Part shown: positions 1 through 6,184 of the stretch, piece after piece
Layout of the letters: every line of letters begins with the position of its first letter
Numbering within the stretch: the first letter of the stretch is position 1
Source: an uncultured Lachnospiraceae bacterium
GTDB taxonomy: Bacteria > Bacillota > Clostridia > Lachnospirales > Lachnospiraceae
Direction: 5' to 3'
DNA: 7,972 nt
Assembly: GCA_946639085.1 (NCBI GenBank)
Contig: CAMPBP010000048.1
Coordinates: 1 to 7,972 of the forward strand
Program-made: the position numbers and the translations under genes
The notes under the pieces: model-generated
The model's input: only the letters and a program-made list of their open reading frames with translations
Database searches by the model: none
What the model was told of the DNA's origin: nothing

Positions 1-1
1 C

Positions 2-556
2 GGCAGCGCTTTGGATCAAAAAGAGGGAAGACTTGTAGCAAAAGAAGGCGCAAAGCTCCTGATCAAACCCAATAACAGTTCTGAGTTATGTATTACCGGA
101 TTATATGATTTTGAGGGAAATGAATTACCGCTTTCAGTCGATGAAAATGGTAACTACTATGTGATCGTTAAAAAAGGCGGCGGTGTTTACTTATGTCCCA
201 TATTCGATTATAATGCCGATTACTACAGCGCTTTAGAATACGGCATCGATCCCACACTTCCCAAGGCTGAGATCATAAGACGCATGGAAGTGATCGATAC
301 CGTCAGAATATTGGATAAGGTCGCTTCAGATAAGCCCGCTAAGTTCGTTTGCACACAGAACTCTCTGGATGAAGATATTGTCAAAGTGTTAATGGAAAGG
401 AAATCCGCTACTACCATTTATTGCTCTATAAATGATATCTACGGTTCCATAACGATTCCCGCAGGCGCAGATCTTACCAAAATGCAAGGATACGGCGGAG
501 CTGTTTCAATCAAGGCTCTTTCCGATGCTTTCGGTTTTACACCTGTAAAAGACTGA
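2..556 (+). CDS. C-terminal part of an unrecognised, probably exported protein (5' end outside window)
   Basis: The frame is open to the left edge with no stop, so this is very likely the 3' part of a longer gene; a TTG at position 11 has no ribosome binding site before it. About 184 residues are visible. The first ~60 alternate short strands and turns (LLIKPNN, DFEGNELPL, VDENGNYYVIVKKGGGVYL), like a beta-sandwich or Ig-like extracellular domain. The last ~75 run from a helix-like stretch (DEDIVKVLMERKSATTIY) through a TIPAGADL motif to YGGAVSIKALSDAFGF. From memory this resembles a C-terminal module on surface proteins of Clostridia, with a helix, a short beta-hairpin, a TIPAG-type turn and a Tyr-Gly near the end; that likeness is unverified. 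It ends with tandem stops (TGA TAA) and a terminator. There is no cell-wall sorting signal or C-terminal membrane anchor, so any surface attachment must come from the missing N-terminus. Function unknown. Confidence 0.6.
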   Translation, partial: GSALDQKEGRLVAKEGAKLLIKPNNSSELCITGLYDFEGNELPLSVDENGNYYVIVKKGGGVYLCPIFDYNADYYSALEYGIDPTLPKAEIIRRMEVIDTVRILDKVASDKPAKFVCTQNSLDEDIVKVLMERKSATTIYCSINDIYGSITIPAGADLTKMQGYGGAVSIKALSDAFGFTPVKD

Positions 557-561
557 TAAAC

Positions 562-600
562 AAAGACCTCTGATCATCGATCAGAGGTCTTTTAATTTTT
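562..600. terminator. Strong, probably bidirectional Rho-independent terminator between convergent genes
   Basis: The 14-bp perfect stem AAAGACCTCTGATC (562-575) pairs with GATCAGAGGTCTTT (579-592) around a 3-nt loop. On the + strand it is followed by TTAATTTTT, serving the partial gene that ends at 556. On the - strand the closing TTT continues into GTTTATC, so it can also stop transcripts leaving the cytidylate-kinase-like gene at 637. Confidence 0.9.
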
Positions 601-631
601 GACCCTAGGGGACGGTGGTGTTGGTTCAAAA
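597..631. repeat. Short intergenic element with imperfect terminal inverted repeats (candidate dispersed repeat)
   Basis: The left end TTTTGACCC (597-605) and the right end GGTTCAAAA (623-631) are inverted copies with one mismatch in nine. They flank a GC-rich core, TAGGGGACGGTGGTGTT, which stands out from the AT-rich surroundings. The palindrome CCCTAGGG (603-610) sits at the left junction. The GGGGACGGT string resembles short palindromic elements scattered between genes in many Clostridia, some linked to REP-associated (IS200-like) transposases; that is recollection and untested here. There is only one copy in this window. It touches the terminator tail on the left and lies 5 bp from the kinase-like stop codon on the right. 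Confidence 0.4.
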
Positions 632-636
632 TCACT

Positions 637-1254
637 TTACTTAAATCTTACGTTCATATAAGCGATTATCTCATCCACACATCTTTCAAATCCCAGCTTT
701 GAACTGTCAAGGCACAGATCGTAGTTGCGGGCGTCGGTCCACTCTCGGCCGGTATGGCGCTTGTAGTAGTCGGCGCGTTCTTTGTCGATCTTTGCGATGT
801 ATTTCTCCAGTTCCTTTTCGGGCATTGAATGTTTCTTTGCCGCCTGTTCCATCAAAAAGTCATGAGGAGCGTGAACAAATACGCTTAAGACATCGTTGCG
901 GTCTCTTAAGATGTAATCTGCGGCGCGCCCTATTATGATGCACGATTCTTTCTCGGCAAGTTCTTTGATGATCTTTGCCTGATAGTTAAAAAGGTTTTCT
1001 TCGGACGTGAAGTTCGGATCCGAAGGAGAGAGCACTTCTCCGCCGTACTTCTTTTTCTTGAAGAAAGAGAAGAGTCCTTTGTTTTTCTCATCGGCATTAG
1101 CAAACAATGATACATTTATGCCGGATTCCTCGGAGGCCTTTAAGATAAGGTCTTTGTTGTAATACTCGACTCCGAGCTTCTTAGAGAGCATTTCGCCTAT
1201 TGTCTTACCGCCGCTGCCGTATTGGCGAGCTATTGTGATAACATATTTATCCAC
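637..1254 (-). CDS. Cytidylate-kinase-like family protein (P-loop NMP-kinase fold)
   Basis: This 205-residue protein matches the Cytidylate_kin2 type of nucleoside-monophosphate kinase fold. The N-terminus ITIARQYGSGGKTIG (6-20) is the family's glycine-rich P-loop, followed by YYNKDLI (31-37), IIIGRAADYIL (106-116), the lid-like KIDKERADYYKRHTG (155-169), and the closing YDLCLDSSKLGF (178-189). Family members probably transfer phosphate to a small nucleotide-like substrate, but most are untested and the substrate here cannot be named. A housekeeping cmk is usually a separate gene with a different sequence pattern, so this is probably a paralogue. The start is GTG, supported by AAGGAGGT (1261-1268) 6-7 nt upstream; residues from this codon match the family's N-terminus. 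It lies 15 nt after livF, whose tandem stop TAATAA runs into this Shine-Dalgarno site, so it is almost certainly co-transcribed with the transporter. Whether it serves transport is unknown. A Lys-rich FSFFKKKK stretch (62-69) is an insertion-like surface loop. Confidence 0.85.
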   Translation of the reverse strand: MDKYVITIARQYGSGGKTIGEMLSKKLGVEYYNKDLILKASEESGINVSLFANADEKNKGLFSFFKKKKYGGEVLSPSDPNFTSEENLFNYQAKIIKELAEKESCIIIGRAADYILRDRNDVLSVFVHAPHDFLMEQAAKKHSMPEKELEKYIAKIDKERADYYKRHTGREWTDARNYDLCLDSSKLGFERCVDEIIAYMNVRFK

Positions 1255-1269
1255 GTCCGCACCTCCTTA

Positions 1270-1980
1270 TTATTCTCCGAGATATGCCTTTTTAATGGCA
1301 TCGTTGTTCATCAGTTCTTTTGCGTCACCTTCAAGTACTATGTTTCCCGTTTCAAGGACGTAGGCTCTGTTGGCTATGGCGAGAGCTTTCTTTGCGTTCT
1401 GTTCAACGAGCAATACCGTAGTACCCGATGCACTTACCTCTCTTATTATATCAAATATCTCATTAACAAAAATGGGGGAAAGACCCATAGAGGGTTCGTC
1501 CATTAAGATGATGGAGGGCTTGCTCATTAAAGCACGTCCCATGGCAAGCATCTGCTGCTCACCGCCCGATAACGTTCCTGCAATCTGATTCTTACGTTCT
1601 GCCAGACGGGGGAAACGTTTGTAGACCATCTCAAGTGTTTCGTCTATCTCTTTTTTGTCTTTTCTTGTGAAAGCACCCATCTTAAGGTTCTGAAGAACAC
1701 TTAACTGCTGGAAAACTCTACGACCTTCCGGAACGTGTGCCATACCCATGGACACGATTTTGTGACCGGGAGTTTTGGTGATGTCCACCCCTTCGAATGT
1801 GATGCTTCCTTTCGTGGGAGTTATAAGGCCGCTGACGGTATGCAAAATGGTGGTCTTGCCCGCACCGTTAGCTCCTATAAGGGCGATGACTTCGCCTTTG
1901 TTTACTTTAAAATCGATTCCTTTTATGGCCTCTATCACGCCGTAGTGAACGTGGAGGTCATTTACTTCAAGCATTGCCAT
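1270..1980 (-). CDS. livF: HAAT-type branched-chain amino acid ABC transporter, ATP-binding protein LivF
   Basis: A 236-residue ATPase of the LivF subgroup, the usual length. Walker A is GANGAGKTT (36-44). The Q-loop region is PEGRRVF (84-90), with Glu where most ABC proteins have Gln, as is usual for LivF. The signature is LSGGEQQ (137-143), Walker B is IILMDEP (157-163), and the switch position falls in LLVEQN, with Gln replacing His, again a LivF trait. It pairs with LivG on the cytoplasmic face of LivHM and hydrolyses ATP to drive import. The ATG at 1980 follows AGGAGG (1989-1994) with an 8-nt gap, and the livG stop codon TAG (1993-1995) is part of that site, suggesting translational coupling. 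It ends in tandem stops TAATAA. The substrate is inferred from family and context; the ATPase alone does not prove branched-chain amino acids. Confidence 0.95.
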   Translation of the reverse strand: MAMLEVNDLHVHYGVIEAIKGIDFKVNKGEVIALIGANGAGKTTILHTVSGLITPTKGSITFEGVDITKTPGHKIVSMGMAHVPEGRRVFQQLSVLQNLKMGAFTRKDKKEIDETLEMVYKRFPRLAERKNQIAGTLSGGEQQMLAMGRALMSKPSIILMDEPSMGLSPIFVNEIFDIIREVSASGTTVLLVEQNAKKALAIANRAYVLETGNIVLEGDAKELMNNDAIKKAYLGE

Positions 1981-1992
1981 TTGTTTATCCTC

Positions 1993-2763
1993 CTATTCAC
2001 CTAAATATGCAGTGATAACATCGGGATTGTTAAGCACTTCCGATGTGGGGCCTTCGGCAAGAATACGGCCGAAGTTTAACACCGTTAAGCGTTCACATAT
2101 TCCCGAAACAAGTTTCATGTCGTGTTCAATAAGAAGTATTGTCATCTTAAACTCGCTTCTTACGAAGGAGATCGTATCCATGAGCTCTTTGGTCTCGTTG
2201 GGGTTCATACCTGCCGCAGGCTCGTCAAGAAGAAGGAGCTTGGGATTGGTGGCCAGGGCTCTTGCTATCTCAAGTTTACGCTGCTTACCGTAAGGAAGCT
2301 GTGAAGCTTTAAGATTTGCCGAATCGTCAAGATCGAAGACCTTAAGCAATTCCATGGCTTTTTCGTTCATTTCTTTCTCGACTTTATAGTACTTGGGAAG
2401 TCTCAAAATGGAAGACATGGTCGAGTAGGTGTAAATGTTGTGAAGACCAACCTTAACGTTATCAAGTACGGATAAGTCTTTGAAAAGACGGATGTTTTGG
2501 AAGGTTCTTGCGATACCTGCTTTGTTGATCGCTATTGTGGACTTTCCGGTGATGTCCTCACCGCAAAGCTTTATTATTCCTTCGTTAGGTTTGTAAACAC
2601 CGGTAAGGAGGTTAAATGCCGTTGTCTTACCTGCGCCGTTGGGGCCTATGAGACCGTAAAGTTCGCCTTCGTTTATGGTTACCGAGAAATCGTCAACCGC
2701 GCGAAGACCTCCGAAGGATATCGAAAGATTGGTAACTTCGAGTACCGGATTAGTTGCCTGCAT
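1993..2763 (-). CDS. livG: HAAT-type branched-chain amino acid ABC transporter, ATP-binding protein LivG
   Basis: A 256-residue ATPase of the LivG subgroup. Walker A is GPNGAGKTT (40-48). The Q-loop RTFQNIRLF (86-94) has Gln89. The LivG-specific insertion around GLHNIYTYSTMSSILRLP (106-123) precedes the signature LPYGKQRKLEIARAL (156-170). Walker B is LLLLDEP (176-182) with the family's AAGMNP following, and the switch His is in IEHDM (His214). The signature has Pro for the usual Ser; many Firmicute LivG proteins appear to share this, so it is not taken as a defect. It forms the ATPase dimer with LivF. The ATG at 2763 has AAGGAGGA (2771-2778) about 8 nt upstream and lies inside the end of livM, with a 14-nt overlap, so translation is probably coupled. 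Like LivF it ends in AYLGE. Confidence 0.95.
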   Translation of the reverse strand: MQATNPVLEVTNLSISFGGLRAVDDFSVTINEGELYGLIGPNGAGKTTAFNLLTGVYKPNEGIIKLCGEDITGKSTIAINKAGIARTFQNIRLFKDLSVLDNVKVGLHNIYTYSTMSSILRLPKYYKVEKEMNEKAMELLKVFDLDDSANLKASQLPYGKQRKLEIARALATNPKLLLLDEPAAGMNPNETKELMDTISFVRSEFKMTILLIEHDMKLVSGICERLTVLNFGRILAEGPTSEVLNNPDVITAYLGE

Positions 2764-3841
2764 TGTCGATTCCTCCTTTCGATTCGTTTTCTTTCTTTCT
2801 CCAAAAGAATACAGAAGATACGACTTTTTCTCTGAAGTTCTTGGCCTTGGGTGACCAGGAGAAGAGCATCATTGCGATAAGTACGATGGCGTAGATGAGC
2901 ATACGGAAATTTGAAAGGCCGCGAAGAAGCTCCGGAAGCAGTGTAAGTAAAACTGCAGAGATTATGGAACCTCTTATGTTTCCGATTCCGCCCAGGACCA
3001 CGAATACCAGTATCATGATGGACATGTTGTATCCGAAGTTCTTGGGTGTAGCCATAAGCGAGCTTAAGTTGTGGGAGTACAAAACTCCGGCAACGCCTGC
3101 CAAAGCTGCGGATACGGAAAATGCCAGCAGTTTGTATTTGGTGATGTTGATGCCCACAGATTCCGCTGCGATGACGTTATCTCTTATGGCCATTACGGCA
3201 CGTCCGTCACGGCTCTTTATAAGGTTAAGTACGATAAAGAGTGTGATGAGTATTAAGACCACGCCGACAGTAAAGTTTGAATTCTTTGGAGTGCCGGTGA
3301 TTCCCTGTGCTCCGTTTATTATGACCTCACCGTTTTCTTCGAGATTAAGTGCGAGAGCGTCTTTCATGGAGAAGTGAAGACCTTTTGAGTCTTTTCCGAT
3401 GTAGAGAACGTTTATTACGTTTTTGATGATCTCGCCGAAGGCAAGGGTTACGATGGCAAGGTAGTCGCCTTTAAGTCGTAATACGGGCATACCGATGAGA
3501 AAACCGATAATGCCGGCACATATGAAGCCCACAAGGATCGCGAGGGTGAAGCGGATCCATCCCACGGTGATCACGTTTACGATAAGCTTTGAAAAGAAAG
3601 CCGAGGTAAATGCTCCGACACACATGAAGCCCGCATGTCCGAGGCTTAATTCGCCCAGGATGCCGACTGTCACGTTAAGCGAAACGGCAAGGATAATGTA
3701 AGCGCAAAGAGGAACCAAAAGACCTGTCATAAGGCTCGATACAGCACCGAAGGATATGAGAGTCTGAAGGACGATATATGCGATTATCACTATGCCGTAA
3801 GTTATCAGATTGTCTTTGTTTTTAACCACAAAATTTTTCAT
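2750..3841 (-). CDS. livM: HAAT-type branched-chain amino acid ABC transporter, permease LivM
   Basis: A 363-residue integral membrane permease, in the normal range for LivM. Family landmarks are GELSLGHAGF (63-72), RLKGDYLAIVTLAFGE (122-137), and a cytoplasmic ATPase-contact loop, SRDGRAVMAIRDN, with AAESVGI close behind (about 210-230). There are about 9-10 hydrophobic segments and a charged C-terminal tail (WRKKENESKGG). It pairs with LivH to form the channel. The reading frame extends upstream to 3910, but the ATG at 3841 (MKNFVV) is chosen because AGGAGGTG (3846-3853) lies at ideal distance and the longer form would run deep into livH with no binding site. The livH stop TAG (3852-3854) forms the start of that Shine-Dalgarno site, 10 nt from the start codon. 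The 3' end overlaps livG by 14 nt. Confidence 0.94.
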   Translation of the reverse strand: MKNFVVKNKDNLITYGIVIIAYIVLQTLISFGAVSSLMTGLLVPLCAYIILAVSLNVTVGILGELSLGHAGFMCVGAFTSAFFSKLIVNVITVGWIRFTLAILVGFICAGIIGFLIGMPVLRLKGDYLAIVTLAFGEIIKNVINVLYIGKDSKGLHFSMKDALALNLEENGEVIINGAQGITGTPKNSNFTVGVVLILITLFIVLNLIKSRDGRAVMAIRDNVIAAESVGINITKYKLLAFSVSAALAGVAGVLYSHNLSSLMATPKNFGYNMSIMILVFVVLGGIGNIRGSIISAVLLTLLPELLRGLSNFRMLIYAIVLIAMMLFSWSPKAKNFREKVVSSVFFWRKKENESKGGIDNAGN

Positions 3842-3851
3842 GTCGCACCTC

Positions 3852-4739
3852 CTAAACCTTTTCCTGGATCTTGCGACCGAGAATTCCCGTAGGCTTAACC
3901 ACAAGTACAACGATAAGCACCAGGAATACTATGGCGTCGGAGAGTTGAGATGATATATATGCTTTCGAGAGGATCTCGATTATTCCCAAAATAATACCGC
4001 CGATGAAGGCGCCCGGAATGGAACCGATACCGCCGAATACCGCAGCAACGAAAGCTTTGATACCGGGCATGGAGCCGGTGTAAGGCGTAAGAGCGGGATA
4101 TGCGGAGCAAAGAAGCATGCCTGCGATGGCGGCAAGAGCGGAACCGATGGCAAAGGTAAGGGATATCGTTGCGTTTACATTGATACCCATAAGCTGTGCC
4201 GCACCCTTGTCTTCCGATACGGCAAGCATGGCCTGACCGGCTTTTGTTTTGTTAACGAACATGGTAAGTGCGATCATTATTATGATGCAGGCTAAGATCG
4301 TAACGATGGTTTCCCCCGTGATGGTAAGGGCACCGTCGGTACCGAGTTTTAACGCATTGATATTGACTACCGAGGTGAAAGACTTGGTGTTCGCACCGAA
4401 GATAAGCAAAGCCACGTTCTGAAGCAGGTAGCTTACACCGATGGCGGTGATGAGAACCGCAAGGGAAGAACTGGCCTGTCTTAACGGTCTGTATGCGACC
4501 GCTTCGATGGTGATACCCAGCACGGTACAAAGAACGATGGATATTATCATTCCGAGCCATGTAGGAAGATTTAATGTGCTCACTATCGTAAAGACCGTGT
4601 AACAGCCTATCATGATTACGTCACCGTGAGCGAAATTAAGCATTTTGGCAATACCGTAGACCATGGTGTATCCCAGAGCTATTATCGCGTACACCGAGCC
4701 CAGACTTATGCCGTTGATCAAGTAAGTGATGAAACTCAT
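3852..4739 (-). CDS. livH: HAAT-type branched-chain amino acid ABC transporter, permease LivH
   Basis: A 295-residue membrane permease of typical LivH length. It opens with YLINGISLGSVYAIIALGYT and the family hallmark MLNFAHGD (33-40). Next come YRPLR (83-87) and ITAIGVSYLLQN (97-108). The cytoplasmic coupling loop AVSEDKGAAQLMGINVN (173-189) contacts the ATPases. The C-terminal GIKAFVAAVFGGIGSIPGA and the final VKPTGILGRK are also typical. About eight hydrophobic segments are visible. The ATG at 4739 has a weaker binding site (AGAAGGAA, 4745-4752) than its neighbours. It is separated from livK by 157 nt containing a terminator hairpin and a candidate promoter, so it is probably the first gene of its own transcript as well as a read-through product of livK. 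Confidence 0.94.
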   Translation of the reverse strand: MSFITYLINGISLGSVYAIIALGYTMVYGIAKMLNFAHGDVIMIGCYTVFTIVSTLNLPTWLGMIISIVLCTVLGITIEAVAYRPLRQASSSLAVLITAIGVSYLLQNVALLIFGANTKSFTSVVNINALKLGTDGALTITGETIVTILACIIIMIALTMFVNKTKAGQAMLAVSEDKGAAQLMGINVNATISLTFAIGSALAAIAGMLLCSAYPALTPYTGSMPGIKAFVAAVFGGIGSIPGAFIGGIILGIIEILSKAYISSQLSDAIVFLVLIVVLVVKPTGILGRKIQEKV

Positions 4740-4788
4740 AGCAATTCCTTCTAAACAGTTGTTTTAAGCATAACCGCTTAACCAATAA

Positions 4789-4818
4789 AGTATACCATAT
4801 TTGCGAAGATTCGGGCAA
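4789..4818 (-). promoter_or_regulatory. Candidate internal promoter for livHMGF
   Basis: On the minus strand a -10 box TATACT (4789-4794) is preceded by TGG, giving an extended -10 (TGnTATACT). TTGCCC (4813-4818) lies 18 nt upstream as a 4/6 match to the -35 box. The predicted start near 4782 gives a leader of about 43 nt before livH. It lies downstream of the livK terminator, where a secondary promoter would be needed. Supported by motif and position only. Confidence 0.6.
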
Positions 4819-4829
4819 TTGATTTGTCC

Positions 4830-4872
4830 TTAAAAACAAAGGAAGCTGCATACATTAATGAATGCAGCTTCC
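4830..4872 (-). terminator. Rho-independent terminator or attenuator between livK and livH
   Basis: Read on the minus strand, GGAAGCTGCAT (complement of 4862-4872) pairs perfectly over 11 bp with ATGCAGCTTCC (complement of 4841-4851) around a 10-nt loop. TTTGTTTTTA (4831-4840) follows as the U-tract. The hairpin begins 24 nt past the livK stop. It should end most livK transcripts, so that the binding protein is made in excess; partial read-through into livH is possible. In the opposite direction there is no U-tract. Confidence 0.85.
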
Positions 4873-4896
4873 CCAAAGACTCAGGCGTCTGTTTGA

Positions 4897-6051
4897 TTAC
4901 TGGATAAGAGAGTAGTTACCGTTCTTGATCTCCATAGCCTTGGGAGCCTTGTTAACGGCACCGTCTGCGCTCCAGTGCATTGCCTCACCGGTAAGACCGT
5001 CTACCGATATCTCGGTCATAGCCTTTTCAAGAGCGTCACCGATCTCTGAAACGCTTGTTGAAGGCTCGATGTTAGCCTTCTCGATAGCTGCCTTGATGAT
5101 GTAGATTGCATCATAAGCATCTGCTGCGAACTGGTTGGGTGTATCGCCGTAAGCTGCTTCATATGCTTTTACGAAGTTCTGCGTCTTCTCGTCTGCTGCG
5201 TCTGCTGCGAAAGGAGTAAGTAACATTACGCCTTCTGCAAGAGAGGTATCGAAGTTTTCAACACCGAGGATACCGTCAAGACCGTCGCAACCGAAGAACT
5301 TGAAGCTGTATCCTGCAGAAGCTGCCTGGGTAAGAATTAAAGAAGCCTCTGTGTAGTAAATGGGAAGGAATACAAGCTCAGCGCCTGCATCAGCTGCCTT
5401 CTGAAGCTGAACAGAGAAGTCTGTCTTTGAATCAGCGGTAAAAGCTTCAGCCGATACGATGTCGAAAGGCTGATTAGCTGCTTCCTGAGCGAACTTCTGG
5501 TAAATACCCGAAGAGTAAACATCAGAGCTGTCGTAGATGACTGCTACTTTAGAAGCAACGTTGTTCGTTCCGATGTAGCTTGCAGCACCGATACCCTGGT
5601 TAGGGTCGTTGAAGCAAACCTGGAATACGTTCTTGTTTGCGATACAGTCAGGTGCGGAACCTGAAGGTGTGATCTGGAACATGTTGTCGTTTACAGACTC
5701 AGCTGCAACTGCGATACAGCATCCTGAAGTAACTGAACCAACAAGTACGTTCATACCCCAGTCCTTAAGTGCATTGTATGCGTTGACTGACTTTTCGTTG
5801 TCAAGCTCGTCGTCCTGAAAATTGTACTCAATCTGATGACCGTTGATACCGCCTGCAGCGTTGATCTCCTTGATAGCAAGATCAGCACCGTTCTGTACTG
5901 CGATACCGTAAACTGCAGCACCGCCTGTGGTAGGTCCGATGCCACCGATCTTCCATGTGTCGCCGCCTTTTGCGCTACCGCATCCTGCGAATGAAGCAAC
6001 AACCATGGCTGTTGATAAAACTACAGCAAATAACTTGGTAATTTTTTTCAT
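4897..6051 (-). CDS. livK: HAAT-type branched-chain amino acid ABC transporter, lipoprotein substrate-binding protein LivK
   Basis: A 384-residue Peripla_BP_6-type binding protein. The N-terminus MKKITKLFAVVLSTAMVVAS leads to the lipobox FAGC, with Cys24 the likely lipidated residue that anchors it outside the membrane. The mature part begins WKIGGIGPTTGGAAVYG (33-49), then LAIKEINAAGGINGH (58-72) and DDELDN (80-85), the classic first lobe. GSVTSGCC (105-112) and ITPSGSAPDC (127-136) match the positions where Leu/Ile/Val-binding proteins hold the ligand's amino and carboxyl groups. FFGCDG (252-257) corresponds to the site of a ligand-contacting acidic residue. Preference within amino acids or related amides cannot be fixed by eye. 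The ATG at 6051 is chosen over an upstream ATG at 6081 because AGGAGG (6058-6063) sits 6 nt away and the signal peptide starts there. It is first in the transporter cluster, followed by a terminator, and is probably the most highly expressed gene. Confidence 0.93.
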   Translation of the reverse strand: MKKITKLFAVVLSTAMVVASFAGCGSAKGGDTWKIGGIGPTTGGAAVYGIAVQNGADLAIKEINAAGGINGHQIEYNFQDDELDNEKSVNAYNALKDWGMNVLVGSVTSGCCIAVAAESVNDNMFQITPSGSAPDCIANKNVFQVCFNDPNQGIGAASYIGTNNVASKVAVIYDSSDVYSSGIYQKFAQEAANQPFDIVSAEAFTADSKTDFSVQLQKAADAGAELVFLPIYYTEASLILTQAASAGYSFKFFGCDGLDGILGVENFDTSLAEGVMLLTPFAADAADEKTQNFVKAYEAAYGDTPNQFAADAYDAIYIIKAAIEKANIEPSTSVSEIGDALEKAMTEISVDGLTGEAMHWSADGAVNKAPKAMEIKNGNYSLIQ

Positions 6052-6083
6052 AATAGTCCTCCTAATAAAAACATCATACATGA

Positions 6084-6112
6084 ATATTGCCCCAATTGGC
6101 CTACTCTGTCAA
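6084..6112 (-). promoter_or_regulatory. Candidate livK promoter
   Basis: On the minus strand a perfect -35 box TTGACA (6107-6112) is followed after 17 nt by CAATAT (6084-6089), a weak 3/6 -10 match that keeps the important A2 and T6. The predicted start is near 6077, giving a leader of about 26 nt, too short for a T-box or riboswitch. The spacer holds the palindrome CCAATTGG (6092-6099), which could bind a regulator. A second, weaker pair, TTAACA (6155-6160) and TTTAGT (6132-6137), overlaps the dyad at 6123-6148. Confidence 0.45.
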
Positions 6113-6148
6113 TGTAAAATAGCAACACTCTACTAAAGTAAAGTGTTG
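6111..6148 (-). terminator. Terminator-like hairpin downstream of the YhhN gene (possibly an operator of livK)
   Basis: On the minus strand CAACACT and AGTGTTG form the outer 7-bp arms (6142-6148 and 6123-6129) and TACT/AGTA extends the stem inward. The single non-Watson-Crick position is a G-U wobble in minus-strand RNA but a C-A mismatch on the other strand. That favours a transcribed hairpin from the upstream operon. The following CTATTTTACATT is only a moderate U-tract. Its position 10 bp above the livK -35 box leaves open a protein-binding operator. Confidence 0.45.
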
Positions 6149-6184
6149 ATTGATTGTTAAAAATTCACAAAAGAGAGGTCATTT

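Noticed and set aside
1401..1420. LivF lacking the switch His (VEQN)
   Set aside because: Gln at this position, together with PEGRR in the Q-loop, is usual for the LivF subgroup and not a sign of decay.
2254..2298. LivG signature with Pro in place of Ser (LPYGKQ) as a possible inactivating change
   Set aside because: All other ATPase motifs are intact and, as far as I recall, this variant is common in Firmicute LivG proteins.
2895..3377. Long + strand open frame opposite livM (and similar ones opposite livG, livK and the NYN gene)
   Set aside because: No ribosome sites, no recognisable domains, biased composition, and full overlap with well-supported genes; these are antisense frame shadows.
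3842..3910. Longer livM reading frame starting at 3910
   Set aside because: The extra 23 residues (rich in Arg and Ser) lie inside livH and have no ribosome site, while the ATG at 3841 has AGGAGGTG at ideal spacing and a typical LivM start.
6052..6081. Longer livK reading frame starting at 6081
   Set aside because: It would put ten residues before the MKKITK signal peptide and place the AGGAGG site inside the coding region.
6150..6175. CodY-like box upstream of livK (AATTTTTAACAATCA on the minus strand)
   Set aside because: Only about 9 of 15 positions match the AATTTTCWGAAAATT consensus and the second half-site is missing, so it is no better than chance in AT-rich DNA.
6052..6184. Leader riboswitch or T-box upstream of livK
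   Set aside because: The best promoter leaves a leader of only about 26 nt and no T-box core or other riboswitch pattern was seen in the 133-nt gap.
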